A stretch of DNA of 64,000 nucleotides. Origin: Pleurocapsa minor GSE-CHR-MK 17-07R. GTDB taxonomy: Bacteria > Chloroflexota > Anaerolineae > Aggregatilineales > Phototrophicaceae. The DNA is taken from assembly GCA_019359125.1 (NCBI GenBank), contig JAHHHY010000011.1:150546-214545 (forward strand), in the 5' to 3' direction. The notes under the pieces are model-generated. The model was given only the letters and a program-made list of their open reading frames with translations, did not search any database and was not told the DNA's origin. The position numbers and the translations under genes are program-made. Numbering within the stretch: the stretch's first letter is position 1; every line of letters begins with the position of its first letter. Of the stretch, positions 35,489 to 44,038 are shown one piece after another.

Positions 35489-36987
35489 TATGAGCCGTGC
35501 TCCAGGTCAAAATCGACTTCGAAGGTGCGGTTCCATGGCAGCGAGACGCGGGTGATGCGCCAGCCCTCGGCCAGCGCGCCCAGTTGAGGCAGCAGCGCGG
35601 ACAGATCGGCATGGATGTGGGCTATCGCCTCGGCCTGATTGTCTGGCGTGGTGTCGCGGCGGCCGGTTGTCGCCTCCAGCCAGTCACGCGTGCGCTGGCG
35701 CACCAGATGCTGATAGCCCCAGTCCTCGATGAAGCGATGCAGCAGGAAACGCGTCTGCGCTTTTTCGGCATCCGGACCGGCCACCAGCGACGACGCCACG
35801 CCCTGCGCCAGCGCCACGCCGATGGTATTGCCTGCCGTGTTCCACGCGCCATACGCGGCCAGACGGCGCAGGTCGGTCCCGGCCAGCAGATGCGCGATCA
35901 GGTCCGGGTCGCTCCCATTGGGGTAGGCCACGTCGCACACGATGACGCGCCGTCCGTCGGCCGCCCATGCGGCAATCTGCCCGGCAAACGCCTCCATGAA
36001 GGGGGCGCGGCGGGCGTGCTCAGACGCGAAATGTTCGGCTTCCGGGTCGTATTCCTGGCCGATGCCGGACGGCGGATTGACCGCGACGATGAAGTCCGCC
36101 TGCTCAATCTCGTCCACCACGCGGCCGCCCAGCGCACGAATCTGCCGCTCGACCGTGACCGCCACCGGGCTGTCCTCGTACGGGGCGATGCGCGCCCGGT
36201 CGGCGTCAATCGCGTAATGCACATAAAAGGTCGGCGTCGGACGGCCAGTCAGGGCGGCGCGCATCATCAGCACACAGCCCACTTCGTCCGCGCCGGGATA
36301 CATCAGCAGGCGGTCCTCGCCCAGCCCCAGCCGGCCAACCCATGTGCGCAGCCAGGCTTTCTCCTGCGATCCCATGCCAAATTCGCTGGTGTCGTCGCTG
36401 CTGATGACGAGCAGGTCAAACAGCCCGCGTGATGCCATGTGCAGCAGGTTCAGATTGACCATGTGGTTGCGCAGGCGGCGCGCTGTGAAGTCGTGCACGA
36501 TGTCTGGCGGCAGCGCGGCACTCAGCGCGTCCAGTTCATCAGAAACGGGCTGTCCGGCCTGCTGGCGATGCATGAGCTGCGAATAGCGGTGCAGGCGTCG
36601 GCCGTGCTGCGCCCAGTATGCCGGCTCCTCGATGGCGTCGTTCGCATCGGGGATGCGCGTGATGACGTTGAAGGCAGTCGTGGGCAGGCGCGGCAGGCCT
36701 TCCAGGCGCGCCAGGCTGGACATCACGTCCAGCGGCGATGCATCGCTGATGCGCGAGGGAATCAGCCCGCCATAGGCAAACGACTCGACCGAGATGATGC
36801 GCTGGTCGGCCTGCCCCGACTGCCCGGCAAGCCAGTCGGTCAGGGCATCCTGGCGGGCGGGCTGGCGCAAATGGCTGAGCGCATTTGCCGGGGGCAGCGC
36901 CAGGTCAAGGCCGGCGATGTCGGCGACCATGCGCAGGTAGCGCGTGTTGACAGGGCGTTCGTCCAGCGGAATAACGGCTATTTTCAT
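35488..36987 (-). CDS. DUF4127 family protein
   Basis: 499 aa from ATG 36987; the frame continues upstream through the ROK gene but is not coding there. The start MKIAVIPLDERPVNTRYLRM and SVESFAYGGLIPSRISD are the hallmark of DUF4127. Members have no known function and are found near sugar genes in Firmicutes and Chloroflexota as far as I recall. Its start overlaps the ROK stop (ATGA) and its stop overlaps the FAD gene start, so the three proteins are made together. An enzymatic role on a sugar acid or glycoside is possible but not shown. Confidence 0.85.
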   Translation of the reverse strand: MKIAVIPLDERPVNTRYLRMVADIAGLDLALPPANALSHLRQPARQDALTDWLAGQSGQADQRIISVESFAYGGLIPSRISDASPLDVMSSLARLEGLPRLPTTAFNVITRIPDANDAIEEPAYWAQHGRRLHRYSQLMHRQQAGQPVSDELDALSAALPPDIVHDFTARRLRNHMVNLNLLHMASRGLFDLLVISSDDTSEFGMGSQEKAWLRTWVGRLGLGEDRLLMYPGADEVGCVLMMRAALTGRPTPTFYVHYAIDADRARIAPYEDSPVAVTVERQIRALGGRVVDEIEQADFIVAVNPPSGIGQEYDPEAEHFASEHARRAPFMEAFAGQIAAWAADGRRVIVCDVAYPNGSDPDLIAHLLAGTDLRRLAAYGAWNTAGNTIGVALAQGVASSLVAGPDAEKAQTRFLLHRFIEDWGYQHLVRQRTRDWLEATTGRRDTTPDNQAEAIAHIHADLSALLPQLGALAEGWRITRVSLPWNRTFEVDFDLEHGS

Positions 36988-37952
36988 GCGATTCCTGCCT
37001 TGTGTGCGGCCAATACGCCCGCGCCGATCATGCCGGCACGCGGGCCCAGCGCCGCGCGAAGTATGTCCATATGCTGTGCGCCGCGCACGGGCACAGCACG
37101 TACCGAGGCGATAAACGGGTCCCACCAGCGCGGGCCAATTTCGGGCACGCCGCCGCCGATGACCACGGCTTCGGGGTCGAGCAGCGCGAACACCGGCGCC
37201 AGCACCTGTCCCAGGTCGTGGGCCGCTGCTGTAATCGCCTGGGCACAGGCCGCGTCTCCGGCCTCGGCGCGCGAGGCAATTTCCACCAGCGTGAGCGGGG
37301 CGTGGCGCGCATGCTGCCCGGAATAACGCCGCGCAATCGACGGCCCGGCATACAGCGTCTCGATGGTCTCGCCCGCGCCCGCGTACAGGTAACCGATCTC
37401 GCCAGCGCTGAAGTGCGGCCCGTGCCAGATGCGTCCGTCCTGCACCAATGCTCCGCCGATGCCCGTGCCAACCGTGATGCACAGCACATTTTTCAGCCCG
37501 CGGGCGGCCCCGTGCGTCACTTCGCCCAGCGCCATCGCACGCACATCGTTTTCCGCGGCGACGGGTACGCCGCAGGCGTCGCTGACCGCCCGGGCCAGCG
37601 GCGTCCCGCGCCAGCCCACCAGATTGTCATTGGCATCCAGCACGTCGCCGCTGACCGGGTCGATCTGGCCGGCGCTGCCGATGCCGATGGCCGCCACGTG
37701 CAGGTCATGTTCGCGGGCGGTCGCCATTAAAGACTGGCACAGGTCGATCGCCTCGGCCAGCAGGGCAGCGCGCCCGGCTGCCAGCGCCGCCGCATGTGCC
37801 TCGCTGCCCGCTGACAGCCCAACCAGCACGTTCGGCCGGACGGCGGCGGGCGTGGGGCGCGCTGTCTCGGCCAGCGACCACGGCGTGCCATCGGTCAGGT
37901 GTGCCGCCAGCTTGGTGCCGCCGATGTCGAGGCCGATCACAACAGGTTTCAT
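36984..37952 (-). CDS. ROK family sugar kinase
   Basis: 322 aa from ATG 37952. The phosphate-binding VIGLDIGGTKLAAHL and the second GVGTGIGGALVQDGR are typical. ROK enzymes phosphorylate glucose, GlcNAc or ManNAc with ATP. The usual zinc motif CxCGxxGCxE is missing and the preceding ExGH is GEIGY, so metal and perhaps sugar contact differ. With NanE next door, a ManNAc or GlcNAc kinase (NanK-like) is the best guess. It is the first gene of the cluster and has two operators upstream. Confidence 0.85.
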   Translation of the reverse strand: MKPVVIGLDIGGTKLAAHLTDGTPWSLAETARPTPAAVRPNVLVGLSAGSEAHAAALAAGRAALLAEAIDLCQSLMATAREHDLHVAAIGIGSAGQIDPVSGDVLDANDNLVGWRGTPLARAVSDACGVPVAAENDVRAMALGEVTHGAARGLKNVLCITVGTGIGGALVQDGRIWHGPHFSAGEIGYLYAGAGETIETLYAGPSIARRYSGQHARHAPLTLVEIASRAEAGDAACAQAITAAAHDLGQVLAPVFALLDPEAVVIGGGVPEIGPRWWDPFIASVRAVPVRGAQHMDILRAALGPRAGMIGAGVLAAHKAGIA

Positions 37953-37966
37953 GAATTTTCCCGTTT

Positions 37967-37982
37967 TCAGGTATAGACCAAC
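37967..37982. promoter_or_regulatory. GntR operator, proximal site before the ROK gene
   Basis: TCAGGTATAGACCAAC, 15 bp upstream of the ROK start. The right half is perfect and the left half weaker. Confidence 0.75.
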
Positions 37983-38046
37983 AGGCTCAGCCTCGCCGTA
38001 AAGCGCGCAAAATAGCGGCTTTTCCCGCATATGGATAGGCAATAAG

Positions 38047-38062
38047 ACTGGTCTATACCAAT
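38047..38062. promoter_or_regulatory. GntR operator, distal site before the ROK gene
   Basis: ACTGGTCTATACCAAT, a near-perfect dyad 80 bp from the proximal site. The two sites could let a regulator dimer pair loop the DNA or cover the promoter. Confidence 0.8.
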
Positions 38063-38187
38063 ATAGCATTATTTTCGATGGCGTTGCCAGAGGAATGCAT
38101 GAATGCCGCTCGGGATATGCAAGCGCGGCGATTTGGGTTATCGTCAACGTAATAATTCAGTAGTGCTGCACTCGTCAGGATGAAGGC

Positions 38188-40116
38188 ATGGGTTTCAAGG
38201 CACAGCGGTCATCAGCGATCATATTTCGGGTCTGTGTGGGTGCAGCCGCGATTATCCTGGCATTGTTTTTTCTGGTGCGCCCGGCTGTGGTGGTAACCGA
38301 TGTGCGTGGTGCAGCAACTGTACGTTTTGAAGCCCCAACCGACCTTGTGATTTTTACGTCAGACTGTCTGGAAATCTCGTGGCAGGTAGAGGGCATCCGT
38401 GAACTGTACTTGAATGGTCAGGGTGTTGTCGGCGTGGGAGCGCAGATAGTTTGTCGATTTGATGCGCCGCCTTCTCTTCGCGTTGTATTTCTGGATGGCT
38501 CTGAGGCCATCTACACATTGCCTGTCCGCATCGCTGTCTTGCATCCGGTTGTATGGGCGCTTGCCCTGCTTATCACAGGCTGTTTAGTCACTCCAGCTCT
38601 TTCACGTGATGTCCATGGTTTGCTGGCGCCAGCTATACGTATTTTGGATCCTCTACTACGCTCCCCACTTTTCTACATCGGTCTGATCACGCTGCTTGGT
38701 GCGGCCTTGCGGTTGCACACTCTGGGCACGCGCTGGATGGTGCTTGACGAAGTCGTTCTGTACGACATCAGCAGTGCTGGCAGTCTGTCCACTGTTTTGG
38801 AGAGTAATGCAATTAGAAACAGCGCCCCGCCTCTATATGCTCTGATGGTCACGGCGACGACTGGGTTGGGCAATGCGGAGATAATTGCACGCATGTGGTC
38901 GTTTGTTGCCGGGATGCTCTTTATCCCCGCGATGTATCGCCTCGCACGTGAATATGTCTCGCAGACAGGAGCGATATTCGCAGCACTGGTTGCTGCCGTA
39001 TCGCTGTCTGCGACATTTTTCTCACAATATGTACGCGAATACTCATGGTCGATGCTGCTCTGTGCCCTGCTGCTGCTGGCGGCCAGCCGCTGGCTGCGCA
39101 CTGGCGCGCGCGCATCCGGTCTGGCGCTGATTGTCCTTGGGGGCATTGCTATTTTCATGCAGTATGGGCTGGCGTTGGTGCTTGGCAGCATCTCGCTCAT
39201 CATGCTCATTCGCTGTCTCATCCATCGCTCCGACCGACGGTTGTGGGCATTTACCGGAACTGCTTTTGCTGTCTGGGCTGCGTGCGCAGTCAGTGTCTAC
39301 TTCCTGTCTTTCCGCATCCAGATGCAGCCGGGCGGTTTCGCCAGTGATTCTTATCTGGCTGGAGGCTACTGGAATCAGGACGTACATACGCTGATTCCGT
39401 TTCTACTGAATGGCACAGTGAACATCTTTCAGTCATCGTTAGGTTCGGGAATCTTCGGACGCACCTGGGATATTGGTGTGTTTGTAATCCCAGCCTTTTT
39501 TGGCGCGTTGGCTGTACTGACAGTTCGCCTGCGCTGGGAATGGCGGGCGCTGCTTGTGCTGCCTTTTGTGCTCACGGCTGTGGCGGGTGTGCTGGATCTG
39601 TATCCGTACATTCCCAATCGCCAGACGGCTTTTCTGGCGGTGCCGGTGATGCTGTGCTGTGGATTCGCCTTTCACTATGGCTTGGCCGCCATCCGCGAGG
39701 TTCGCCTGCGGCGCGCTGCGCTGATTTGCGTGCTTGTGCTGGTAAGCACAGCAACATGGCAGACTTATACTGCCTACTACAGGCATGAAGGCTTTGATAA
39801 TGTACGCGGCGCAATCAGCACACTTCGCTCGATGCGTGGGTTTGGTGAGCCGATTGTTGTACTTGATTATGCTATTTGGCTCTTTCTTCATTATGCGCCA
39901 GATGAAGCCAGCAGCACGGAGGTTTTCCTTGCAGGCAACACTCCGGAAACCTATACACAGATCACCGACCTGCTGACACAGTCACCAGTGGTATGGGTGC
40001 TGCTGGCTAATGGTGAAGAAGCCGTGCGCGCCGCCGCAGTTACGAACGGCTGGACGCTTGATGAGCGTACCCGACTGAATAACGTCGTCCTGTTCGCTGT
40101 TTCAAACGGATCATAG
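38188..40116 (+). CDS. GT39/ArnT-like membrane glycosyltransferase
   Basis: 642 aa with about 12 hydrophobic helices. After the first helices lies LGTRWMVLDEVVLYDIS, matching the Asp-Glu loop of dolichol-phosphate-mannose and ArnT-type transferases, which take a sugar from a lipid carrier. It is the only rightward gene in the 28-42 kb stretch. Its codons are richer in A and T than those of neighbouring genes (for example TTT, TGT, GTA), so it may be a recent insertion. AGGATGAAGG precedes ATG 38188. The acceptor is unknown. Confidence 0.75.
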   Translation: MGFKAQRSSAIIFRVCVGAAAIILALFFLVRPAVVVTDVRGAATVRFEAPTDLVIFTSDCLEISWQVEGIRELYLNGQGVVGVGAQIVCRFDAPPSLRVVFLDGSEAIYTLPVRIAVLHPVVWALALLITGCLVTPALSRDVHGLLAPAIRILDPLLRSPLFYIGLITLLGAALRLHTLGTRWMVLDEVVLYDISSAGSLSTVLESNAIRNSAPPLYALMVTATTGLGNAEIIARMWSFVAGMLFIPAMYRLAREYVSQTGAIFAALVAAVSLSATFFSQYVREYSWSMLLCALLLLAASRWLRTGARASGLALIVLGGIAIFMQYGLALVLGSISLIMLIRCLIHRSDRRLWAFTGTAFAVWAACAVSVYFLSFRIQMQPGGFASDSYLAGGYWNQDVHTLIPFLLNGTVNIFQSSLGSGIFGRTWDIGVFVIPAFFGALAVLTVRLRWEWRALLVLPFVLTAVAGVLDLYPYIPNRQTAFLAVPVMLCCGFAFHYGLAAIREVRLRRAALICVLVLVSTATWQTYTAYYRHEGFDNVRGAISTLRSMRGFGEPIVVLDYAIWLFLHYAPDEASSTEVFLAGNTPETYTQITDLLTQSPVVWVLLANGEEAVRAAAVTNGWTLDERTRLNNVVLFAVSNGS

Positions 40117-40148
40117 ACGACGTGAGCCGTTAACGGCAGGCCCCCACC

Positions 40149-42020
40149 CTACAGCAGCGCCAGGTACTCCGAACGCAGCCCCTCGAAGCGGCGCATGCTG
40201 TCTTCCAGTCCGCCGGGACGGCTGCGCCCCAGCCACGCCATGCGCTGCTGCACCAGCAGGCCTTCCAGCTCATCCAGCAGGTCAGACGCGCTGTTGTCTG
40301 GTTCGCCCAGAATCAGCAGCACCCACTTCGCCCCGTGGCGCAGCAGCAGCGCCGCCTGACGCCACTCGTCGTGCAGCAGCGCGGCATCGGGCCGGGCCAT
40401 GCGCGCGTTGCCCAGCTCCGCCAGCAGGCTGTCAATCTCGGTGATGACGCGGCGCAGCGTCTCCGGGCGCACATCGGCATCGGCAGCGCCCCAGTCGCGC
40501 ATGAAGGCCAGATGCGTCTCCAGCGCGTCGGCGGGCTGCTGCAGCATATAGGCCAGCACCTGCCCGTTGACGTGGTCCGGCCCGACATGGTGATACAAGT
40601 TGGCCAGCCCCAGCGTCAGGCGGCCCATGATGCCAGCCGCATCGGCATAGATGGCGTGGTCAAGCGCGGCCGCCATGTCCAGCGACAGGCTGCTCTCATA
40701 GCACCACGACGCCGCCCCGCCGTACACGATGCCGACATACGAGGCCGGATACGGCTGCCAGTGGCCGTTATCGCCCCAGTCGGTGACCAGCACGCCGGTC
40801 GCGCCGTGTTTCAGCCCGGCCTCCACCGCTGTGCGGATGCTGCCGATGGCGTTGTCGGCGCGGCCCACCAGCGCGTTCCAGCTTGACGTGCCGGGGCACA
40901 CGTAGAAGGGGATGCCCGCTTTGGCATAATGCGCGCAGTTGGCGTCAAACGGATGCGTGCTTTCGTAGCCCCACTCCATCACGATGACATCTTTCGGCAG
41001 TTCCGGCACCAACTGCGGATATTTGAGGATGATATCGCCCCAGAACATCATCTTCAGGCCGCGCGCGGTCACGTTGGTATGCAGCTTCACCAGCCAGTCC
41101 AGATACACGCGCCCACCCAGCTCCTCCACCATGTCTTTGCTTTTGCCCTGGCCCAGCTCCCACGGCTCGTCGCAGCCCACGTTGAACTGCTGGCTGGAGA
41201 AGTACGGCAGCAGCGTGTCGTACAGCCCGCTGATGAAGGTCAGGCTGGCCGGATCGTTCGGGTCGAGCGTGCTGGGGCCGCGATGTCTGCCCGCATGGTC
41301 GAGGAAGCCGTCGGGGGATTCACCCATGTTCACGTAGCCGGGATGCTTCAGCCAGCGTTCCACATGCCCCAGGCTGTTCTGGTTGGGCACCAGCTCGATA
41401 TGGCGCTGGCGGCAGTACGCATCCAGCACCAGCAAATCCTCCGGCGTCAGCGGGTCAGCATGACGCCAGACCACCTCGTGGCCGGGATAGGCGAATGTGT
41501 GCTCAATGTACAGTTGCAGCTGGTTGTATTTCAGGCTCGCCAGCTCGTCGATGAGCAGAAGCAGCGTGGCGCGGGTGGGCACGCGGTCGCGGCTGATGTC
41601 GAGCATGTAGCCGCGATGCGGGAAGTCTGGCGCATCCTGAATAGTTAGGCCGGGCAGCGTCGGGTCTGATGACAGCATCTGGCGCAGCGTGCACAGGCCA
41701 TAGAACACGCCCGCCGCGCCCGCCCCGGTGATGAGAATACCTTCCGGCCCGATGTCCATCCGATAGCCTTCGGCGGGCAGGTCATCGGCCAGGCTGAGCA
41801 CGATGTCCGCGCTTTCGGCCTCCAGCGTCAGCCGGTACGTATAGCCGTGTGTTGCCAGCGCCGCCTGAATCCACTGGCCTTCAAACATCAGCTCTGGGGA
41901 CGGCAGCGCGATCGTGCCGGACGCAGGCAGGCTGAAGCCATCCCCCTCATAGCTGAGGCTGCGCGGGGCGGGGACGAGCGTGAACGGTGCGCGCTGTGAA
42001 GACAACGGTGCAGTGGCCAT
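40149..42020 (-). CDS. GH20 beta-N-acetylhexosaminidase
   Basis: 623 aa from ATG 42020 with AGGAG 10 bp upstream. An N-terminal GH20b-like domain (about 1-130) is followed by the GH20 barrel starting FPHRGYMLDISRDRVPTRAT. The catalytic Asp-Glu pair is in FNVGCDEPWELG. It releases terminal GlcNAc or GalNAc by substrate assistance. No signal peptide is visible, so it may act on imported chitobiose or glycans, feeding the NanE/ROK route. I saw no TGGTMTAKACCA operator before it, so its control may be separate. Confidence 0.9.
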   Translation of the reverse strand: MATAPLSSQRAPFTLVPAPRSLSYEGDGFSLPASGTIALPSPELMFEGQWIQAALATHGYTYRLTLEAESADIVLSLADDLPAEGYRMDIGPEGILITGAGAAGVFYGLCTLRQMLSSDPTLPGLTIQDAPDFPHRGYMLDISRDRVPTRATLLLLIDELASLKYNQLQLYIEHTFAYPGHEVVWRHADPLTPEDLLVLDAYCRQRHIELVPNQNSLGHVERWLKHPGYVNMGESPDGFLDHAGRHRGPSTLDPNDPASLTFISGLYDTLLPYFSSQQFNVGCDEPWELGQGKSKDMVEELGGRVYLDWLVKLHTNVTARGLKMMFWGDIILKYPQLVPELPKDVIVMEWGYESTHPFDANCAHYAKAGIPFYVCPGTSSWNALVGRADNAIGSIRTAVEAGLKHGATGVLVTDWGDNGHWQPYPASYVGIVYGGAASWCYESSLSLDMAAALDHAIYADAAGIMGRLTLGLANLYHHVGPDHVNGQVLAYMLQQPADALETHLAFMRDWGAADADVRPETLRRVITEIDSLLAELGNARMARPDAALLHDEWRQAALLLRHGAKWVLLILGEPDNSASDLLDELEGLLVQQRMAWLGRSRPGGLEDSMRRFEGLRSEYLALL

Positions 42021-42144
42021 GACATGTGCTCCTGTGCCCTCGCGGGCGTGCCGACAACATAGTGCGGATGATAGAACTTTCGCGTCGGCCGGGCAAACGG
42101 GCATGGTTTGAGGTGGACGGGGTGAGATTGGGTCTTGTGATGCC

Positions 42145-42168
42145 GGACACGGCAGGCCGTGTCCCTAC
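42145..42168. repeat. Single palindrome with CCCTAC edge
   Basis: GGACACGGCAGGCCGTGTCC followed by CTAC, between divergent genes. It has the same stem word as the right-hand palindromes in array 1. Confidence 0.75.
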
Positions 42169-42252
42169 GGTTGGGGCATAGCGGACTGTGGGGCATTTCG
42201 TTTGTGTGCTACAGTACGGGCTCTTTGTCCGCACAGCCTCACGCGAGCGACC

Positions 42253-43098
42253 ATGCCCACCAGCCGCCAGATTCATACCGGAGATTTGACCCTGCACGTG
42301 CTCGACTGGGGTGGCGATGGCCTGCCGCCGCTGTTTTTGCTGCACGGGCTGGCCTCCACCTGCCACATGTTCGACCTGATTGCGGAGCCGCTGACGGCGC
42401 GCTATCACGTGTTTGCGCCAGACCAGCGCGGCCACGGCCTGTCTGACAAGCCCTCGCACGGCTATGACTTCGAGACAATCGCTGCCGACCTGGACAAGCT
42501 GGCCGATGCGCTGGGCTATGCCGGCCAGCCGATCAGCGTGGCGGGCCATTCGTGGGGGGCGTATACCGCGCTGTATTACGCGGCCACGCGGCCGGAGCGC
42601 GCTGTGCAAGTCGTGCTGCTGGATGGCGGCATCCGCCCGCTGAAGGACCTGTTTCCCACCTGGGCCGAAGGCGAAATTGGGCTGGCCCCGCCGCCTTATG
42701 TCAACAAGACGGTGGAGGATATCCGCCAGCTCATCCGTGACTGGCAAGGCCCCGGTTATCGCCCGGAAACCGAGCCGCTGGCCATGACGATTTTCGACCT
42801 GAGCGACCCGAATCAGGTGCATGCGCGCCTCACCCGCGACAACAATATGCAGATTTCGCGCGCGTTATGGGAATTTCGCCCGACCGACTATTATGCCCGC
42901 GTTCGCTGCCCGCTGCTGAGCGTGAACGCCGTCAATCCCGGCGAGACGCTGGGCGAGGATATGCTGCGCTATGCCGCTGAACTGGAAACGCAGGCGGCAG
43001 ACGCGCGCGTCGTGTGGATGCACGACACAATTCACGATATCCCGTGGCATCGCCCGGCTGAGCTGAGCGCGGTGCTGGCTGAATTTCTGACGGGCTGA
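42253..43098 (+). CDS. Alpha/beta hydrolase
   Basis: 281 aa from ATG 42253. Oxyanion region LFLLHGLASTCHM, nucleophile elbow GHSWGAYT and a late His in HDTIHDIPWHRP give a full catalytic set with Asp near the 200s. The PDQRGHGLSDKP strand is typical of epoxide hydrolase/esterase types. Substrate unknown. It converges on the peptide transporter with only 7 bp between stops. Confidence 0.85.
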   Translation: MPTSRQIHTGDLTLHVLDWGGDGLPPLFLLHGLASTCHMFDLIAEPLTARYHVFAPDQRGHGLSDKPSHGYDFETIAADLDKLADALGYAGQPISVAGHSWGAYTALYYAATRPERAVQVVLLDGGIRPLKDLFPTWAEGEIGLAPPPYVNKTVEDIRQLIRDWQGPGYRPETEPLAMTIFDLSDPNQVHARLTRDNNMQISRALWEFRPTDYYARVRCPLLSVNAVNPGETLGEDMLRYAAELETQAADARVVWMHDTIHDIPWHRPAELSAVLAEFLTG

Positions 43099-43105
43099 AG
43101 CGGGA

Positions 43106-44032
43106 TTAGCGCGCCTGCGGGTCGGATGCTTCGCGCAGGCCGTCGCCCAGAAATGAGACGGTCAGCACGATCAGCATCAGGGCGGCGCTGGGGAAAAAGA
43201 CCTGCCACGCATTGGTTTCCAGATAGGGGATGGCGTCGGTAATCATCTTGCCGATGCTGGGATCAGGCGGCTGAATGCCCAGACCGAGCAGGCTGAGCAC
43301 AGCCTCGTTGACCACCACGCTGGCGACATCGAGCGTGCTGGCGACGATGATGATGCCGCCTACGTTGGGGATGATGTGGCGCAGGATCATCCGCTGGTGG
43401 GTCGCGCCCAGCGAACGCGCCGCCGTCACGAATTCCTGCTCGCGCAGCACCAGCACCTGGCTGCGCACCAGCCGCGCCATCAGCGGCCAGCTCACCAGAC
43501 TGAGCGACCCGGCCACCAGCATCAGACGGCCAATGCCGCCGAATTGTTCGGTCACGCTGGAGCCGAATATCGCCGTGACCAGAATCGCCAGCAGCAGCCC
43601 GGGAAACGCAAACAGGATATCGGCCACGCGCGTGACCAGCACATCGAGGATGCCGCCGTAGTATCCGGCCAGCAGGCCGAGCGTCGCGCCCAGCAGGATA
43701 TTCAGCGTCTCCACGTACAGGGCGACGATCAGCGACACGCGCAGGCCAGACAGCAGGCGCGCCAGCGTATCGCGCCCCAGGTTGTCGGTGCCGAGGATGT
43801 GCTCCGCGCTGGGGATGGCATTGATGGCGGCGTAATCCGGCCGCGTCGCGCTCTGGGTATACACGACCGGTCCGAAGGCCGCCAGCAGCACAATCAGCGC
43901 GAACACGAGCAGGCTGATCACGCTGAGCCTGCTGCGCAGCAGCCGCCGGAACAGCCCGATGGGCGCTGCCGGGGCGATATCAGAGGGCGTGTGCAGACGA
44001 ACGATGCCGGTATTGGGCGGAGTGCGAGACAT
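43106..44032 (-). CDS. Peptide ABC transporter permease, DppC type
   Basis: 308 aa. An N-terminal cytoplasmic tail, TM1 (about 35-58), then the OppC/DppC core with IPSAEHILGTDNLGRDTLARLL and the EAA loop FVTAARSLGATHQRMI. It pairs with the DppB-type protein encoded 6 bp upstream. No DppD/DppF ATPase gene lies in this window, so the ATP-hydrolysing subunits must come from elsewhere. Confidence 0.92.
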   Translation of the reverse strand: MSRTPPNTGIVRLHTPSDIAPAAPIGLFRRLLRSRLSVISLLVFALIVLLAAFGPVVYTQSATRPDYAAINAIPSAEHILGTDNLGRDTLARLLSGLRVSLIVALYVETLNILLGATLGLLAGYYGGILDVLVTRVADILFAFPGLLLAILVTAIFGSSVTEQFGGIGRLMLVAGSLSLVSWPLMARLVRSQVLVLREQEFVTAARSLGATHQRMILRHIIPNVGGIIIVASTLDVASVVVNEAVLSLLGLGIQPPDPSIGKMITDAIPYLETNAWQVFFPSAALMLIVLTVSFLGDGLREASDPQAR

Positions 44033-44038
44033 GATCGG

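Noticed and set aside
35488..37482. Extended start for the DUF4127 gene
   Set aside because: The extra 165 codons lie inside the ROK kinase gene and have no family resemblance. The DUF4127 N-terminus starts exactly at 36987.
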